Source: Nanobdellota archaeon (GTDB lineage Archaea; Nanobdellota; Nanobdellia; Parvarchaeales; Parvarchaeaceae). From it: a stretch of DNA of 48,786 bases. Positions 1 through 8,005 of the stretch are shown piece after piece. A model generated the notes under the pieces. That model made no database searches. It was given only the letters and a program-made list of their open reading frames with translations, and had not been told where the DNA came from. Where the stretch lies: NCBI GenBank assembly GCA_021797085.1, contig JAKAAG010000005.1, positions 1 through 48,786 on the forward strand, read 5' to 3'. The translations under genes were made by a program, and so were the position numbers. The first letter of the stretch is position 1. Every line of letters begins with the position of its first letter.

Positions 1-161
1 ATACCCATAGAATACAGGATTACTGCAACTATGACTATTATTAGGATAGCCCAGCCGTAGGTCATCATGTACTCTAGAGCTGACTGTGAACGCTGGGTTT
101 TACTTAAAGAAGATAATTTAGAGCTATACTCTAAATATTTGGAAGATGGTTTAAATAACAT
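1..161 (-). CDS. Pilin-like class III signal peptide protein (C-terminus cut by window edge)
   Basis: This gene is absent from the ORF track because it runs off the left edge. Reading leftwards from an ATG at 161 gives an open frame of 53 codons. After about 24 polar residues comes KTQR-SQSALEY, then the hydrophobic stretch MMTYGWAILIIVIVAVILY. That is the layout of archaeal class III signal peptides of type IV pilin-like proteins: a basic residue at the cleavage site, then Q-S-A-L-E-Y and a membrane helix. Such proteins are processed by an archaeal prepilin peptidase and assembled on or anchored in the membrane. A TATA-like box lies about 26 bp upstream of the ATG. The mature domain is outside the window, so its specific role is unknown. 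Confidence 0.75.
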   Translation of the reverse strand, partial: MLFKPSSKYLEYSSKLSSLSKTQRSQSALEYMMTYGWAILIIVIVAVILYSMG

Positions 162-184
162 ATATAGTCTATAAAAAATAAGAA

Positions 185-196
185 TATAAATATTTG
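185..196 (-). promoter_or_regulatory. TATA-like box for pilin-like gene
   Basis: On the minus strand the run AATATTTATA lies about 26 bp upstream of the ATG at 161, which predicts a leaderless or near-leaderless transcript. Confidence 0.4.
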
Positions 197-244
197 CTAA
201 TTATCGGTTAAATTATACTTTTTTATAAAAGTAGCTAATCCTCT

Positions 245-1159
245 TCACAATGCAAATCTATCAAAGTCATCAGGAAAAGAGTATCTGAAGCTGCATTTCA
301 TTTTTGAGTAGATGGCTGTGGCGCTTTTAACCATAGAATCGTCATTTTCATATCTTTGGCTTGTATGCACAAAATACACATCCTTGGCACCTGAACTCTT
401 TGCAAGTAGCATTGCTTCTTTTATGTTTAAATGGAAGAAATCATATGATTTCTGGAATTCTTCTCCGAATGTGCTTTCTATTATCAATGTGTCAACCCCT
501 TTTATAAATGAAATTACTTTGCGGCTATACCTTAGATCAGTAACATATGCTAATGATTTTCCCTTCTTTAAGTAAGTAAGTTCTTTGTATTTTAGTTTAA
601 TGCCATTATAAACAACATCTTTTCCTTCCTTAAGCTTGCTTAAAAACTTTCCTGGCTTTATACCTTTAGCAGCAAGCTTTTCAACTAATATATTACGTAC
701 ATCTTTCTCCTTTATTTTGTAAGCAAGACATTTAACAGAATGCTCTACGTTTATAGCCGACACACTGTAATTGTCTCTTTCAAGTATCGTCTTTTCTGTC
801 AACGCATTCACTGACTTTGTTTTTATGGCTAGCTGGTTATAGAATTTATATGTCATTAATATGTTTTTTATTCCCTGCTCTGTGCCACTAGGGCCAAATA
901 TCTGCAGTTCCTTATTGCTTTTCATCATGTTAAGACTTTGTATTATGCCCCCTAGCCCAAGGGAATGGTCTCCATGCCAATGCGTTATAAAAATGTAGTC
1001 TACAGAGGGACTTAACCCTGCTTTCCTTATTTGTCGTTGAGTGCCTTCTCCACAGTCAAATAGCATTCTTTCCCCATTGATCATTAGGTAAACAGAGGGG
1101 TGATTCCTCTTTGCTGTAGGAAATGCCGAACTTGTGCCAAGAAATGTGCCCTCAATCAT
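245..1159 (-). CDS. rnz: Ribonuclease Z (tRNA 3' endonuclease)
   Basis: RNase Z is a beta-lactamase-fold zinc endonuclease that removes the 3' trailer of pre-tRNAs. The zinc motif THWHGDH is at residues 59-65, preceded by LFDCGEGTQRQ, which is typical of the RNase Z/ElaC family. Later metal ligands are seen in AYVTDLRYS (near 207) and in the C-terminal HTSQRY segment, which corresponds to the family's HxSxRY motif. The length of 304 aa is normal for the short form. It overlaps the 3' end of the upstream tatD gene by 8 bp, so the two are probably co-transcribed and translationally coupled. A tRNA-Thr gene lies about 1.5 kb away. Confidence 0.95.
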   Translation of the reverse strand: MIEGTFLGTSSAFPTAKRNHPSVYLMINGERMLFDCGEGTQRQIRKAGLSPSVDYIFITHWHGDHSLGLGGIIQSLNMMKSNKELQIFGPSGTEQGIKNILMTYKFYNQLAIKTKSVNALTEKTILERDNYSVSAINVEHSVKCLAYKIKEKDVRNILVEKLAAKGIKPGKFLSKLKEGKDVVYNGIKLKYKELTYLKKGKSLAYVTDLRYSRKVISFIKGVDTLIIESTFGEEFQKSYDFFHLNIKEAMLLAKSSGAKDVYFVHTSQRYENDDSMVKSATAIYSKMKCSFRYSFPDDFDRFAL

Positions 1160-1901
1160 AAAACAACCTACTAAAGTTTTTGTAAACCACTTCTTTTATC
1201 TCATCTGCTTCCATCTTTTTTATACTAGATATATAATTTAATAGTTTGGGTATATTCAAAGGCGTATTTATTTTATCATCAGGACTTAATGCTGGCGAAT
1301 CCGTTTCTGTAAACATATTGCTAATATCCACATTCTTTATTATATTTTCCTTCTTGAATTTCATGAATCCTGTTGAGATACTTATGCTTATTCCTAAATC
1401 TTGAGCTCTATTGAGGTTTCTAAGGTTGCCCTCAAAATTATGTATTATTGCTTTTACACTGAAACTTGAAACTGCATCAAAAACATCTTCTATGGCCTTT
1501 CTGCTGTGGATTATGCAAACCTTTTTATTTTTTTCTGCTAGCTCTAATATCTTGTAAAAGAATTCTTTCTCCTGCTCCATCTGGTAGATATCCTTGCCTT
1601 TATAATCCAAGCCCACCTCAGATACCGCGAAAAATTTACTTATATTACTTGAAAAGAAATCAAGCTCTGCTTGTACAGCTTGATAAGAATTGTGAGCTAT
1701 TTCGTTTGGATGCAGGCCTATACATGGAAGCAGAAACTTGTATTTTTCGCCATCTTCAAGTATTCTTTCGCTGTCCTTTTTGTTCTCGCCTGCATTCAAT
1801 ATCAAATAAGAATCAGATATTTCATCCAAAAATTTACCTCTTATATTTTCCAATGACTTGTCAGATATATGAGCATGCACATCTATGAATTTCGCTTCCA
1901 T
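1152..1901 (-). CDS. tatD: TatD family metal-dependent hydrolase
   Basis: This is a TIM-barrel amidohydrolase-fold enzyme of the TatD family, whose members include 3'-5' exonucleases acting on DNA or RNA. Visible motifs are DVHAHISD near the N-terminus (metal HxH), EVGLDYKG near residue 95, IHSRKA, IHNFEG and the C-terminal TDSPAL. All are standard TatD positions, and 249 aa is the usual length. The stop overlaps the rnz start by 8 bp. The two make a plausible RNA-processing operon, although the in vivo substrate of archaeal TatD proteins is not settled. An AT-rich box around 1922-1936 could be its promoter. Confidence 0.9.
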   Translation of the reverse strand: MEAKFIDVHAHISDKSLENIRGKFLDEISDSYLILNAGENKKDSERILEDGEKYKFLLPCIGLHPNEIAHNSYQAVQAELDFFSSNISKFFAVSEVGLDYKGKDIYQMEQEKEFFYKILELAEKNKKVCIIHSRKAIEDVFDAVSSFSVKAIIHNFEGNLRNLNRAQDLGISISISTGFMKFKKENIIKNVDISNMFTETDSPALSPDDKINTPLNIPKLLNYISSIKKMEADEIKEVVYKNFSRLFYD

Positions 1902-1957
1902 ACAAAAATTATGAAACTACAGGATTAATTCTTTAATTCGCAATAAAAAGATAATAA

Positions 1958-2578
1958 TTACTGCTTAGTTTCCCGTATCTCCTTCAATGCCTTCTCATCC
2001 TTTGAATAGAAATAGGGAGCAAGGTCTAAATCTGAAGGGGTCTTTTCTGCCTTTGACATGTAAACCTCGTGCAAATTTTTATTAACTTCCTTGCAGTAAT
2101 CATCCCAATTTACACCTAAGGACTCTACATATTCTCTTTCAATTTTAGTTGCGATCTCATGTGCATACGCATATTCATATGCATCATCTATTAGCCATTT
2201 CTCTGTAACTTCATGGTGTCTGTCAATGCTTTCCACAGTATCAACAGTCTTGCCATCAACAACTATGTTCTTTGGAAAATGTTCGTCTAGATATACTTTT
2301 TTGCCGTCTACTGAATAGCCGCCAGTGTACTTTATGTCGTACCTTGTATCTATCTTTATGTCTCCCGCTTTTTTTATTTCCTTTATCTGGCCTATCTTTT
2401 TTTGATTGAAAAATACGTCGTTGTTTTCTACATTAATCTTGTCTCCTACTTTAAAGTCCATATCGCTTTCAAACTTTATGTATGTAGGTTCTTTGTAATT
2501 TATTGCGACTATTAAAAAGTTGTTGTCCGGGGCCTTTGAACCCGACTTAAGGTGCTCTATAACTTCGTATTCTTCCAT
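1958..2578 (-). CDS. Unknown protein with phage-like HExxE helix motif
   Basis: The ORF track extends this frame to 2794, across a tRNA gene. I start it at the ATG at 2578 (206 aa, MEEYEVIEHL), which has an AT-rich box about 34 bp upstream. Residues 1-110 look beta-rich and include KVGDKINVEN-type strands. The C-terminal half contains VYLDEHFPKNIVVDGK, then DRHHEVTEKWLID and YAYAHEIATKIEREYV. From memory, this His-Glu arrangement resembles uncharacterised phage proteins suspected of being metalloenzyme-like, but the family cannot be confirmed here. It has HExxE rather than the protease HExxH. No function is assigned. Confidence 0.75.
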   Translation of the reverse strand: MEEYEVIEHLKSGSKAPDNNFLIVAINYKEPTYIKFESDMDFKVGDKINVENNDVFFNQKKIGQIKEIKKAGDIKIDTRYDIKYTGGYSVDGKKVYLDEHFPKNIVVDGKTVDTVESIDRHHEVTEKWLIDDAYEYAYAHEIATKIEREYVESLGVNWDDYCKEVNKNLHEVYMSKAEKTPSDLDLAPYFYSKDEKALKEIRETKQ

Positions 2579-2606
2579 ACTTAACAATAGATTAAACGTT
2601 AAACAT

Positions 2607-2618
2607 AAAATATATAAG
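2607..2618. promoter_or_regulatory. TATA-like box between divergent genes
   Basis: AAAATATATAAG lies 39-50 bp before the tRNA-Thr(TGT) gene on the plus strand and about 34 bp upstream of the minus-strand gene starting at 2578. It could serve as the core promoter for either or both directions. Confidence 0.4.
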
Positions 2619-2656
2619 TTTACTTCAATGTAATAAACTATCAGTGCTTGGATTGA

Positions 2657-2728
2657 GCCTCCGTAGCTCAGCGGTAGAGCGTCTGCCTTGTAAGCAGAAG
2701 GTCGCGGGGCCAGCACCCGTCGGAGGCT
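2657..2728 (+). tRNA. tRNA-Thr (anticodon TGT)
   Basis: The cloverleaf is complete over 72 nt: acceptor GCCTCCG/CGGAGGC, D-arm GCTC/GAGC, anticodon stem TCTGC/GCAGA with loop CTTGTAA (anticodon TGT), T-stem GCGGG/CCCGT, and discriminator T, as is usual for archaeal tRNA-Thr. The T-loop reads GCCAGCA instead of TTCRANY, so T54, T55 and A58 are all replaced. This is very unusual (see findings). There is no intron and no encoded CCA. The next start codon, of the HAD gene, is only 12 nt downstream. Confidence 0.9.
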
Positions 2729-2739
2729 TATTTGATAAT

Positions 2740-3465
2740 ATGAAAATAAAGGGCGTAATATTTGATTTCGACAATACGTTAATAAACTCTTCAAAAACAG
2801 TAGACGATGCCAACAAATCCGTTTTGAACAAGATTCGGGAAGACTTCGAAATGATGGATTTAAAAACCTTTAACAGCATACTTAAAAAAGTCCAAAAAAA
2901 GTTCGACAGCCTTGATCCTATGAAAAGATACAAAAGGCTTTTCTATGAACTTTTTGCAGAAGAAAGTGGCTTAAGCATTGATACAGAAAAGATAGATGCA
3001 TACGCCGAGATTTTTGAGAGCCACCTTATAAATAGAATGGAATTTACAGAAGGTGCTGAGGAAACAATAGACAGCCTTAAAAATATGGGCCTGAAGGTAG
3101 GTCTGCTAACAGGCGCTGGATTCTATCCCGGCCTAAAAAAAAGAACCCTAGAGAAATTTGACCGTAATGGAAAGTTTGATATAAAGATAATTGCAGGCAA
3201 TAACATACCGGAAAGCAAGCACAACCCAGAAGCATTTAAAAAAACGGCTGCAATGCTGAAACTTAAAACAGATGAGATAATATTTATAGGAGACACTCCT
3301 GATGTAGACATTGACAATGCAAAAGAAGCGGGCATGAAAACGGTGCTTTTTGACAGATACAATGAAGAAAAGCGAAAAATCTCTAAAAATAAACCCGATT
3401 TTGTGATAGAGGATATTCGGGAGATTTACAAGATATTGGATAGTTTAAATCAAGAATTAGACTGA
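2740..3465 (+). CDS. HAD superfamily phosphatase
   Basis: The track start at 2644 is rejected because it would translate the tRNA. The ATG at 2740 gives 241 aa starting MKIKGVIFDFDNTL. The nucleophile motif DFD is at residues 9-11. The second acid cluster is IFIGDTPDVDIDNAKEAG, typical of HAD motif IV in phosphoglycolate phosphatase-like enzymes. LTGAG (motif II) and a Lys in ESKHNPE also fit. A helical cap lies between motifs I and II. The substrate is unknown, but small phosphate monoesters are likely. Only 11 nt separate it from the tRNA, with no Shine-Dalgarno sequence, so tRNA 3' processing would release a near-leaderless mRNA. Its 3' end overlaps the convergent SPFH gene by 16 bp. Confidence 0.9.
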   Translation: MKIKGVIFDFDNTLINSSKTVDDANKSVLNKIREDFEMMDLKTFNSILKKVQKKFDSLDPMKRYKRLFYELFAEESGLSIDTEKIDAYAEIFESHLINRMEFTEGAEETIDSLKNMGLKVGLLTGAGFYPGLKKRTLEKFDRNGKFDIKIIAGNNIPESKHNPEAFKKTAAMLKLKTDEIIFIGDTPDVDIDNAKEAGMKTVLFDRYNEEKRKISKNKPDFVIEDIREIYKILDSLNQELD

Positions 3466-4382
3466 GATATCTTCTCCTTTATCTTGTCTATAACATTCTG
3501 AACGTTTTCCTGCCCACCAAGAGAGGCAAGTGCAGTTGTAGAAAGACCTGCCATGCCTCCAAGCATGCTTCCTGCGCTTTGCATAAACTGCATGGGAAGT
3601 ACTATCTTGGAAGAGCTTGACTCTCCTATCTGCTTAAGGGCCTGAAGATAAAGGTATACTATTGAACGGTCATCGAGTGCTTTGCTGCCTTCTCCTATTG
3701 CTTCCATGACTATCTTCTGTGCCTCTGCTTTAAACCTCTGTGCCTGTAACAAATTAGCGGCTATTTCCGGCTGCTGCATGGCTTGTATAACCTCATTGGA
3801 TGGCGAAACTGATCTTAATTGCACGGAAGGAACATCTATACCCCACTTCCAGGTCATGTGTCTTATTGCATCAGCAAGTATATCATTTAACCTGTCAAGG
3901 CTTCCAAAAACCTGCCTCATAGTCAAAGATGCTATTGCATTCCTGACTGCAGATTGAACTAAATTGGATAAACCCTGGCCATAGTTATCTATCTGTAAAG
4001 TTGCCTTCTCAGGATCCACAATCTGATAATATATAGTGCCATCAAGTGAAATTTTAAGGTCATCGGCTGTGAATATATCTGATGATGTTATGTCCATCAT
4101 TTTTACCCTAACATCGACCTTCTTGTATTCCTCCTCAAAAAATGGAACAACAATGGCCCAGCCCGGGCCGGCTATGCGGTTGAACTTGCCAAGTCTGAAT
4201 ATTATCCCTCTTTCGAATTGACTATATTTCTTTACAAAAGTTATAAAGAAGATAACCGCAAGCAATACGATGAATATTAAAATAAACGCGTAGAACAAAC
4301 TGGGTATGAAGATGCTTAGAAGAAAAAGGGCAACTAAAGCTATTATCCCTACTACGAAAACCCAAAATTCTCCTGGACTCAT
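3450..4382 (-). CDS. SPFH/band 7 (stomatin-like) membrane protein
   Basis: The first 50 residues are a long hydrophobic region of probably two transmembrane segments. It is followed by an SPFH domain containing YSQFERGIIFRLGKF, GPGWAIVVPF and AIASLTMRQVFGSLDRLND, as in prohibitin/stomatin proteins. After the domain come an Ala/Gln-rich helical segment (AQRFKAEAQKIV) and the conserved YLYLQALKQIGE, then a Gly/Ser/Met-rich tail. The length of 310 aa is usual. Such proteins form membrane scaffolds and often act with NfeD or membrane proteases, but no nfeD is adjacent here. It lies 40 bp downstream of the phosphoesterase gene, probably in the same transcript. Confidence 0.9.
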   Translation of the reverse strand: MSPGEFWVFVVGIIALVALFLLSIFIPSLFYAFILIFIVLLAVIFFITFVKKYSQFERGIIFRLGKFNRIAGPGWAIVVPFFEEEYKKVDVRVKMMDITSSDIFTADDLKISLDGTIYYQIVDPEKATLQIDNYGQGLSNLVQSAVRNAIASLTMRQVFGSLDRLNDILADAIRHMTWKWGIDVPSVQLRSVSPSNEVIQAMQQPEIAANLLQAQRFKAEAQKIVMEAIGEGSKALDDRSIVYLYLQALKQIGESSSSKIVLPMQFMQSAGSMLGGMAGLSTTALASLGGQENVQNVIDKIKEKISQSNS

Positions 4383-4422
4383 AGTATTTATAAGAAGATT
4401 TTTAATTTATAACCATTCCTTT

Positions 4423-5118
4423 TCAAAATACCACAAGATCAAGGGTCATTCTACCGGCTATTTCGGCGTATTTCATTATCCCCCTATTGCTTATCTCGGT
4501 AGAACTTCCTATGTATGGGTTGAATTTCGGCACTATTATTGCCTTCTTCAATTTAGATGCCGGATACTTATCCTTCGGAAGTTTTATCTTAAGAATGAAA
4601 AAGCAGTCTTCTTTATATGAAACCCCATTTGAATCTTTGAAGGTAAAGGAGGGATGCATATGGCTGATGCATAAGGTGTCAGCTTCTTTTGCCACTTCCA
4701 CAGATGGAAGAGCGTGGCCATGCATAAAAGCTATCTTATTGTATATGAATTCGTTTTTAACTGATATGTTGCTGAATCTGCCGGTTATCTTTTCTATCCC
4801 ACCGTCATGATTACCTTTTGTCAGTATTATTTCATCAAAATTATCTGACAGCCTTGAAAAAAATTTTATCAGCGCGCCGCCTTCCTTCGGCTTTATCTCT
4901 GTGTATTCCTTTCTTATGTCTCCCAACAGAATAAGCTTTCTAGAACCCAGTTTTATTATCTGATCTGTGATTTCATCAGTTTTTTCCCAGATGTTGTATC
5001 CGCTGCTGTTTATGTCATCTTCAAAGCCGAGATGCACATCACCAACAACCGCATATTCCCCTACAAAAATCGCCCTTGAACCTTTTTTAAACCCTATATT
5101 AAAGTCTTCTATGTCCAT
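4423..5118 (-). CDS. Calcineurin-like metallophosphoesterase
   Basis: I use the ATG at 5118 (MDIEDFNIGF, 231 aa), because the track start at 5130 is a TTG. Metal-site motifs appear in order: VGDVHLGFE (residues 25-33), LLGDIRKE, TKGNHDGG, MHGHA and SHMHPS. This matches the archaeal SbcD/Mre11-related phosphoesterase group of about 230 aa, which lacks the DNA-capping domain of true Mre11. The substrate could be a nucleotide, a nucleic acid or a small phosphodiester. A palindrome with a third half-site lies between its TATA box and predicted start of transcription, suggesting repression by a DNA-binding dimer. Confidence 0.85.
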   Translation of the reverse strand: MDIEDFNIGFKKGSRAIFVGEYAVVGDVHLGFEDDINSSGYNIWEKTDEITDQIIKLGSRKLILLGDIRKEYTEIKPKEGGALIKFFSRLSDNFDEIILTKGNHDGGIEKITGRFSNISVKNEFIYNKIAFMHGHALPSVEVAKEADTLCISHMHPSFTFKDSNGVSYKEDCFFILKIKLPKDKYPASKLKKAIIVPKFNPYIGSSTEISNRGIMKYAEIAGRMTLDLVVF

Positions 5119-5130
5119 TATAGCCTTCAA

Positions 5131-5160
5131 AACTGTTAATAACTGTTACTCATAACAGTT
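5131..5160. promoter_or_regulatory. Operator-like palindrome with extra half-site
   Basis: AACTGTTA (5141-5148), four bases, then TAACAGTT (5153-5160) form a perfect 8-bp inverted repeat. A further copy of AACTGTTA is at 5131-5138. They sit immediately downstream of the TATA box of the minus-strand phosphoesterase gene, where a bound repressor would block initiation. Confidence 0.5.
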
Positions 5161-5168
5161 TATATAAA
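5159..5168 (-). promoter_or_regulatory. TATA-like box for phosphoesterase gene
   Basis: TTTATATAAA (self-complementary) is centred about 45 bp before the ATG at 5118. This predicts transcription from about 5138 and a leader of about 20 nt. Confidence 0.45.
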
Positions 5169-5238
5169 AATAAGCCTTTAAGCATATTTAATACTCTTAT
5201 GCAGTTGTAGCCTGCTTAATATGTAACGATCGTAAAAG

Positions 5239-6591
5239 CTACGCAAATATTACGCCAATGAACAAAGCTAATGTAAGTATTATTAGTATAGTCTCTTTTA
5301 CCCTCTGCTCTTTTTTAACAGGCAATTGTTTTTTATCTCTTGTTATCCTGTCAATGACATGCATTTCCGACAGTATATTAAAATAATAAAAGGTGGAGAC
5401 TAAAAGCGCGAAAAATGCAAGTATGACAAGTGCAAAGTATCCGCTGCTAAATAAAGCATAGAAGATAAGGAGCTTTCCAAAAAACCCTATTGTAGGTGGA
5501 AAACCCGCAAGAGATAGCACCCCTATAAAGAAAGCTATTGCACCTATTCTTGAGACCTGTGCCATTGAACTGCTTTCCTTCTTGTAAATTACCTTTCTGC
5601 CTTCAAACATATCATATGCAAGAAAGACTATTGCATCTGCAACTGCAAATGCAAATATGTAAAACACTGCTGCATTTATCCCCTTTGTAGTAAGAACTGC
5701 TATGCTTATGAATGCAAAGCCTGCCTGTGAAATACTTGAATAAGCAAGTATTCTCTTTATTCTATCCTGAACAGATGCAAGAAATGAACTAATAAAGATA
5801 GTTATAAGAGCTATTGAAAGGAAAAGTGCAGTCACAAACAGAGAAGAAACTGGCAGTGCGAAAAAGAATACCCTTATCATTGCAATTAGGCCTGCAGCTT
5901 TGGATACTGACGAAATAAATGCCGTAACCGAGCTTTTTGAAGCTTCGTAGGTATCAGGAGCCCACATATGAAATGGAATGAGGGTTGATTTAAAGCCTAA
6001 CCCTGCTATTACTATCGCAACGCCTGCGATAAACGGCAAATAGGAAATAACATGCAAAGAAGAGAATGAGAGAGTGCCTGAACCTGCGTATATAAGGGAG
6101 ATACCAAATATCAAAATCACCATCGATATTACTCCTGTTGAAAGATATTTTACGGCTCCTTCAAGCGCATTTCCTGACTTGTACATGTAAACAAGAGCAT
6201 ACGTTGATATGGAGAGTATCTCAATGGAAATAAACAATGAAAGAAGGTTGCTTGATAAAACCACTAGAGTTGAACCAAGAACCGCAGAAAGATATGAAAT
6301 GTCTATTGCAACGCTGTGCTCGTTTTTATCCGATATTATGAAGAGGTATATAAAAAAGGAAAGAAATAGCATAAAACCTGTTACAAACTGGGAGTACTGC
6401 ACTTCTGAAAAGAGATTTATGTTCATGTTTCCATAGATGACATCAAAAACAAGCGCCAGACCTAAGAAAACTGCTGTTATGTAGTGCAAAAAGACCTTTT
6501 TGTTGCTATTTAAGCTACGCCTTAGAAAATCTACAAGTATAAGAAGCAATATGCCAGAAAACAGAATGTACTGCGGATTTAGATATTCCAT
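5239..6591 (-). CDS. nuoN: NADH-quinone oxidoreductase subunit N
   Basis: This is an antiporter-like membrane subunit of respiratory complex I, with about 14 predicted transmembrane helices in 450 aa. LLSLFISIEILSISTYALVYMY carries the conserved TM5 glutamate. GLGFKSTLIPFHMWAPDTYEAS contains the lysine and PFHxWxPDxY signature of NuoN, and ILAYSSISQAGF is also typical. It is the last gene of the nuoJKLMN run and lies 1 nt from nuoM. It should be one of the proton-translocating channels of the membrane arm. The electron donor is unknown because the peripheral-arm genes are not in this window. Confidence 0.9.
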   Translation of the reverse strand: MEYLNPQYILFSGILLLILVDFLRRSLNSNKKVFLHYITAVFLGLALVFDVIYGNMNINLFSEVQYSQFVTGFMLFLSFFIYLFIISDKNEHSVAIDISYLSAVLGSTLVVLSSNLLSLFISIEILSISTYALVYMYKSGNALEGAVKYLSTGVISMVILIFGISLIYAGSGTLSFSSLHVISYLPFIAGVAIVIAGLGFKSTLIPFHMWAPDTYEASKSSVTAFISSVSKAAGLIAMIRVFFFALPVSSLFVTALFLSIALITIFISSFLASVQDRIKRILAYSSISQAGFAFISIAVLTTKGINAAVFYIFAFAVADAIVFLAYDMFEGRKVIYKKESSSMAQVSRIGAIAFFIGVLSLAGFPPTIGFFGKLLIFYALFSSGYFALVILAFFALLVSTFYYFNILSEMHVIDRITRDKKQLPVKKEQRVKETILIILTLALFIGVIFA

Positions 6592-6592
6592 C

Positions 6593-8005
6593 TTATAGCC
6601 CCCCTAAGGTGTTTAAAAGTAATGAAGGGAATAACCCCAACAAAAGAATAAAAAAAGACAAGAATGCCATAAAAAGCAGCTCTTTTTTTGACAGGTCCGT
6701 TAAGCTTGCAAACGTCTTTTTCAACTGCCCGAACAAAGCCTGCTTGATCACCCTTAGATAATAATTCGTAGACAACATTATCCCGAATATTGCAAAAAGA
6801 GATATGCCTGCAACACCATATGAGCCTATGAATATAAGGAATTCTCCGGGAAAGTTCGATAATCCCGGAACACCAAGACTTGCAAATATGCCAAAAATAA
6901 GAAAGAAGGAAAGCAAAGGCATCTTTGACATTAATCCCCCCATTCTTTCAGTCTCATTTGTACCCGTCTTCTGAAGAAGTATGTAGGAAATTCCAAACAG
7001 CATTGTTATTATGAAGCCGTGGCTTACCATTAACAAAACTGAGCCCGCAACTGCCAAGTTAATGCCTGATGAGATACCGATAAAAATCAACGACATGTAG
7101 AACATGCTTGAATAAGAAAGCAGCTTTTTCAGATCTTTCTGTCCAGAAGCAGTAAATGCAATGTAGATTGCAGTGAATACTCCTAAAGCTATTAACGGCA
7201 GCCTAAACTCCAAAAGCAAGTTTCTGAAAAGTCCAAAGCCGAAAAGGATAAATGCAAATCCTCCGAGCTTTGATAGCATGCTAGACAACAGCATTGTCCC
7301 TGAAGAAGGTGAGTAATAATAAGAGTCAAGAAGCCAACCATGGAGCGGAAAAATCGGCATTTTTATCATGACTGTTATTAACAGCAGGAAAAAGGAGATA
7401 TATTCTATGTATGAAGGCAAAAATGACATTCTAGAAGCAACAACGGAAAAGTTGAAGCTCCCAGTGTAAAGGAAAAGAAGTATGAAGACTGCCAGAAGAG
7501 TAAGGCTTCCAAATTGTGTGAATACCAGAAACTTCATTGCTGCTTTTTTACCCTTTTCACTATTACCCCACAATCCTGTAATGAAGAAAAGAGAAAGAAC
7601 TGCGACTTCCCAGAATATAAAGAACACTATTAGGTTAGATGAAACAAAAACAGACACAACAGAAACATACACTAGAAGATAAAAGAGATAAAAAATGCTT
7701 TTGCTTTGTTTTATTTCCTTGGCTGCAAAAAGAAGTATTGCAACAGGTACGGTTACTGCCAACAGAAGGAACGGGATAGTTATGAAATTTTCTTGCAGTG
7801 AAAAAGAGAAGCTTATGCTTGGATTTATGTTTACATTAAAGCCTGAAAAGCCGAAAACAAGGCCGAGAGCAAATAATAATGCATTTACTCCCATTACTGA
7901 AAGCACTATTATTTCAGGAGAAGGCAGTTTGTCGTAGAATCTTTTTAATATTAAAAGTAGTATTCCTATCGCCGGTACTAATAGAAGAAAAATTAAATTT
8001 ATCAT
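6593..8005 (-). CDS. nuoM: NADH-quinone oxidoreductase subunit M
   Basis: This 470-aa polytopic protein belongs to the NuoM/MrpD antiporter-like family. FFIFWEVAVLSLFFITGLWG has the functional glutamate. VMIKMPIFPLHGWLLDSYYYSP has the central lysine in a somewhat divergent form of the usual PFHxWLPDAHxEAP signature. LKKLLSYSSMFYMSLIFIG follows in the expected place. A GGTGAT Shine-Dalgarno sequence precedes the ATG, and the start overlaps the nuoL stop by 4 bp, so translation is coupled. Subunit M is assigned over Mrp antiporter subunits because J, K, L and N are beside it. Confidence 0.88.
   Translation of the reverse strand: MINLIFLLLVPAIGILLLILKRFYDKLPSPEIIVLSVMGVNALLFALGLVFGFSGFNVNINPSISFSFSLQENFITIPFLLLAVTVPVAILLFAAKEIKQSKSIFYLFYLLVYVSVVSVFVSSNLIVFFIFWEVAVLSLFFITGLWGNSEKGKKAAMKFLVFTQFGSLTLLAVFILLFLYTGSFNFSVVASRMSFLPSYIEYISFFLLLITVMIKMPIFPLHGWLLDSYYYSPSSGTMLLSSMLSKLGGFAFILFGFGLFRNLLLEFRLPLIALGVFTAIYIAFTASGQKDLKKLLSYSSMFYMSLIFIGISSGINLAVAGSVLLMVSHGFIITMLFGISYILLQKTGTNETERMGGLMSKMPLLSFFLIFGIFASLGVPGLSNFPGEFLIFIGSYGVAGISLFAIFGIMLSTNYYLRVIKQALFGQLKKTFASLTDLSKKELLFMAFLSFFILLLGLFPSLLLNTLGGL

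Noticed and set aside
2644-2739. Upstream extension of the HAD gene in the ORF track
   Set aside because: It would translate the tRNA-Thr gene. The ATG at 2740 gives the proper HAD N-terminus.
2579-2933. Minus-strand ORFs extending over tRNA-Thr (278 aa and 102 aa)
   Set aside because: They read through the antisense of the tRNA. The ATG at 2578 is the sensible start, and the 102-aa ORF is a shadow.
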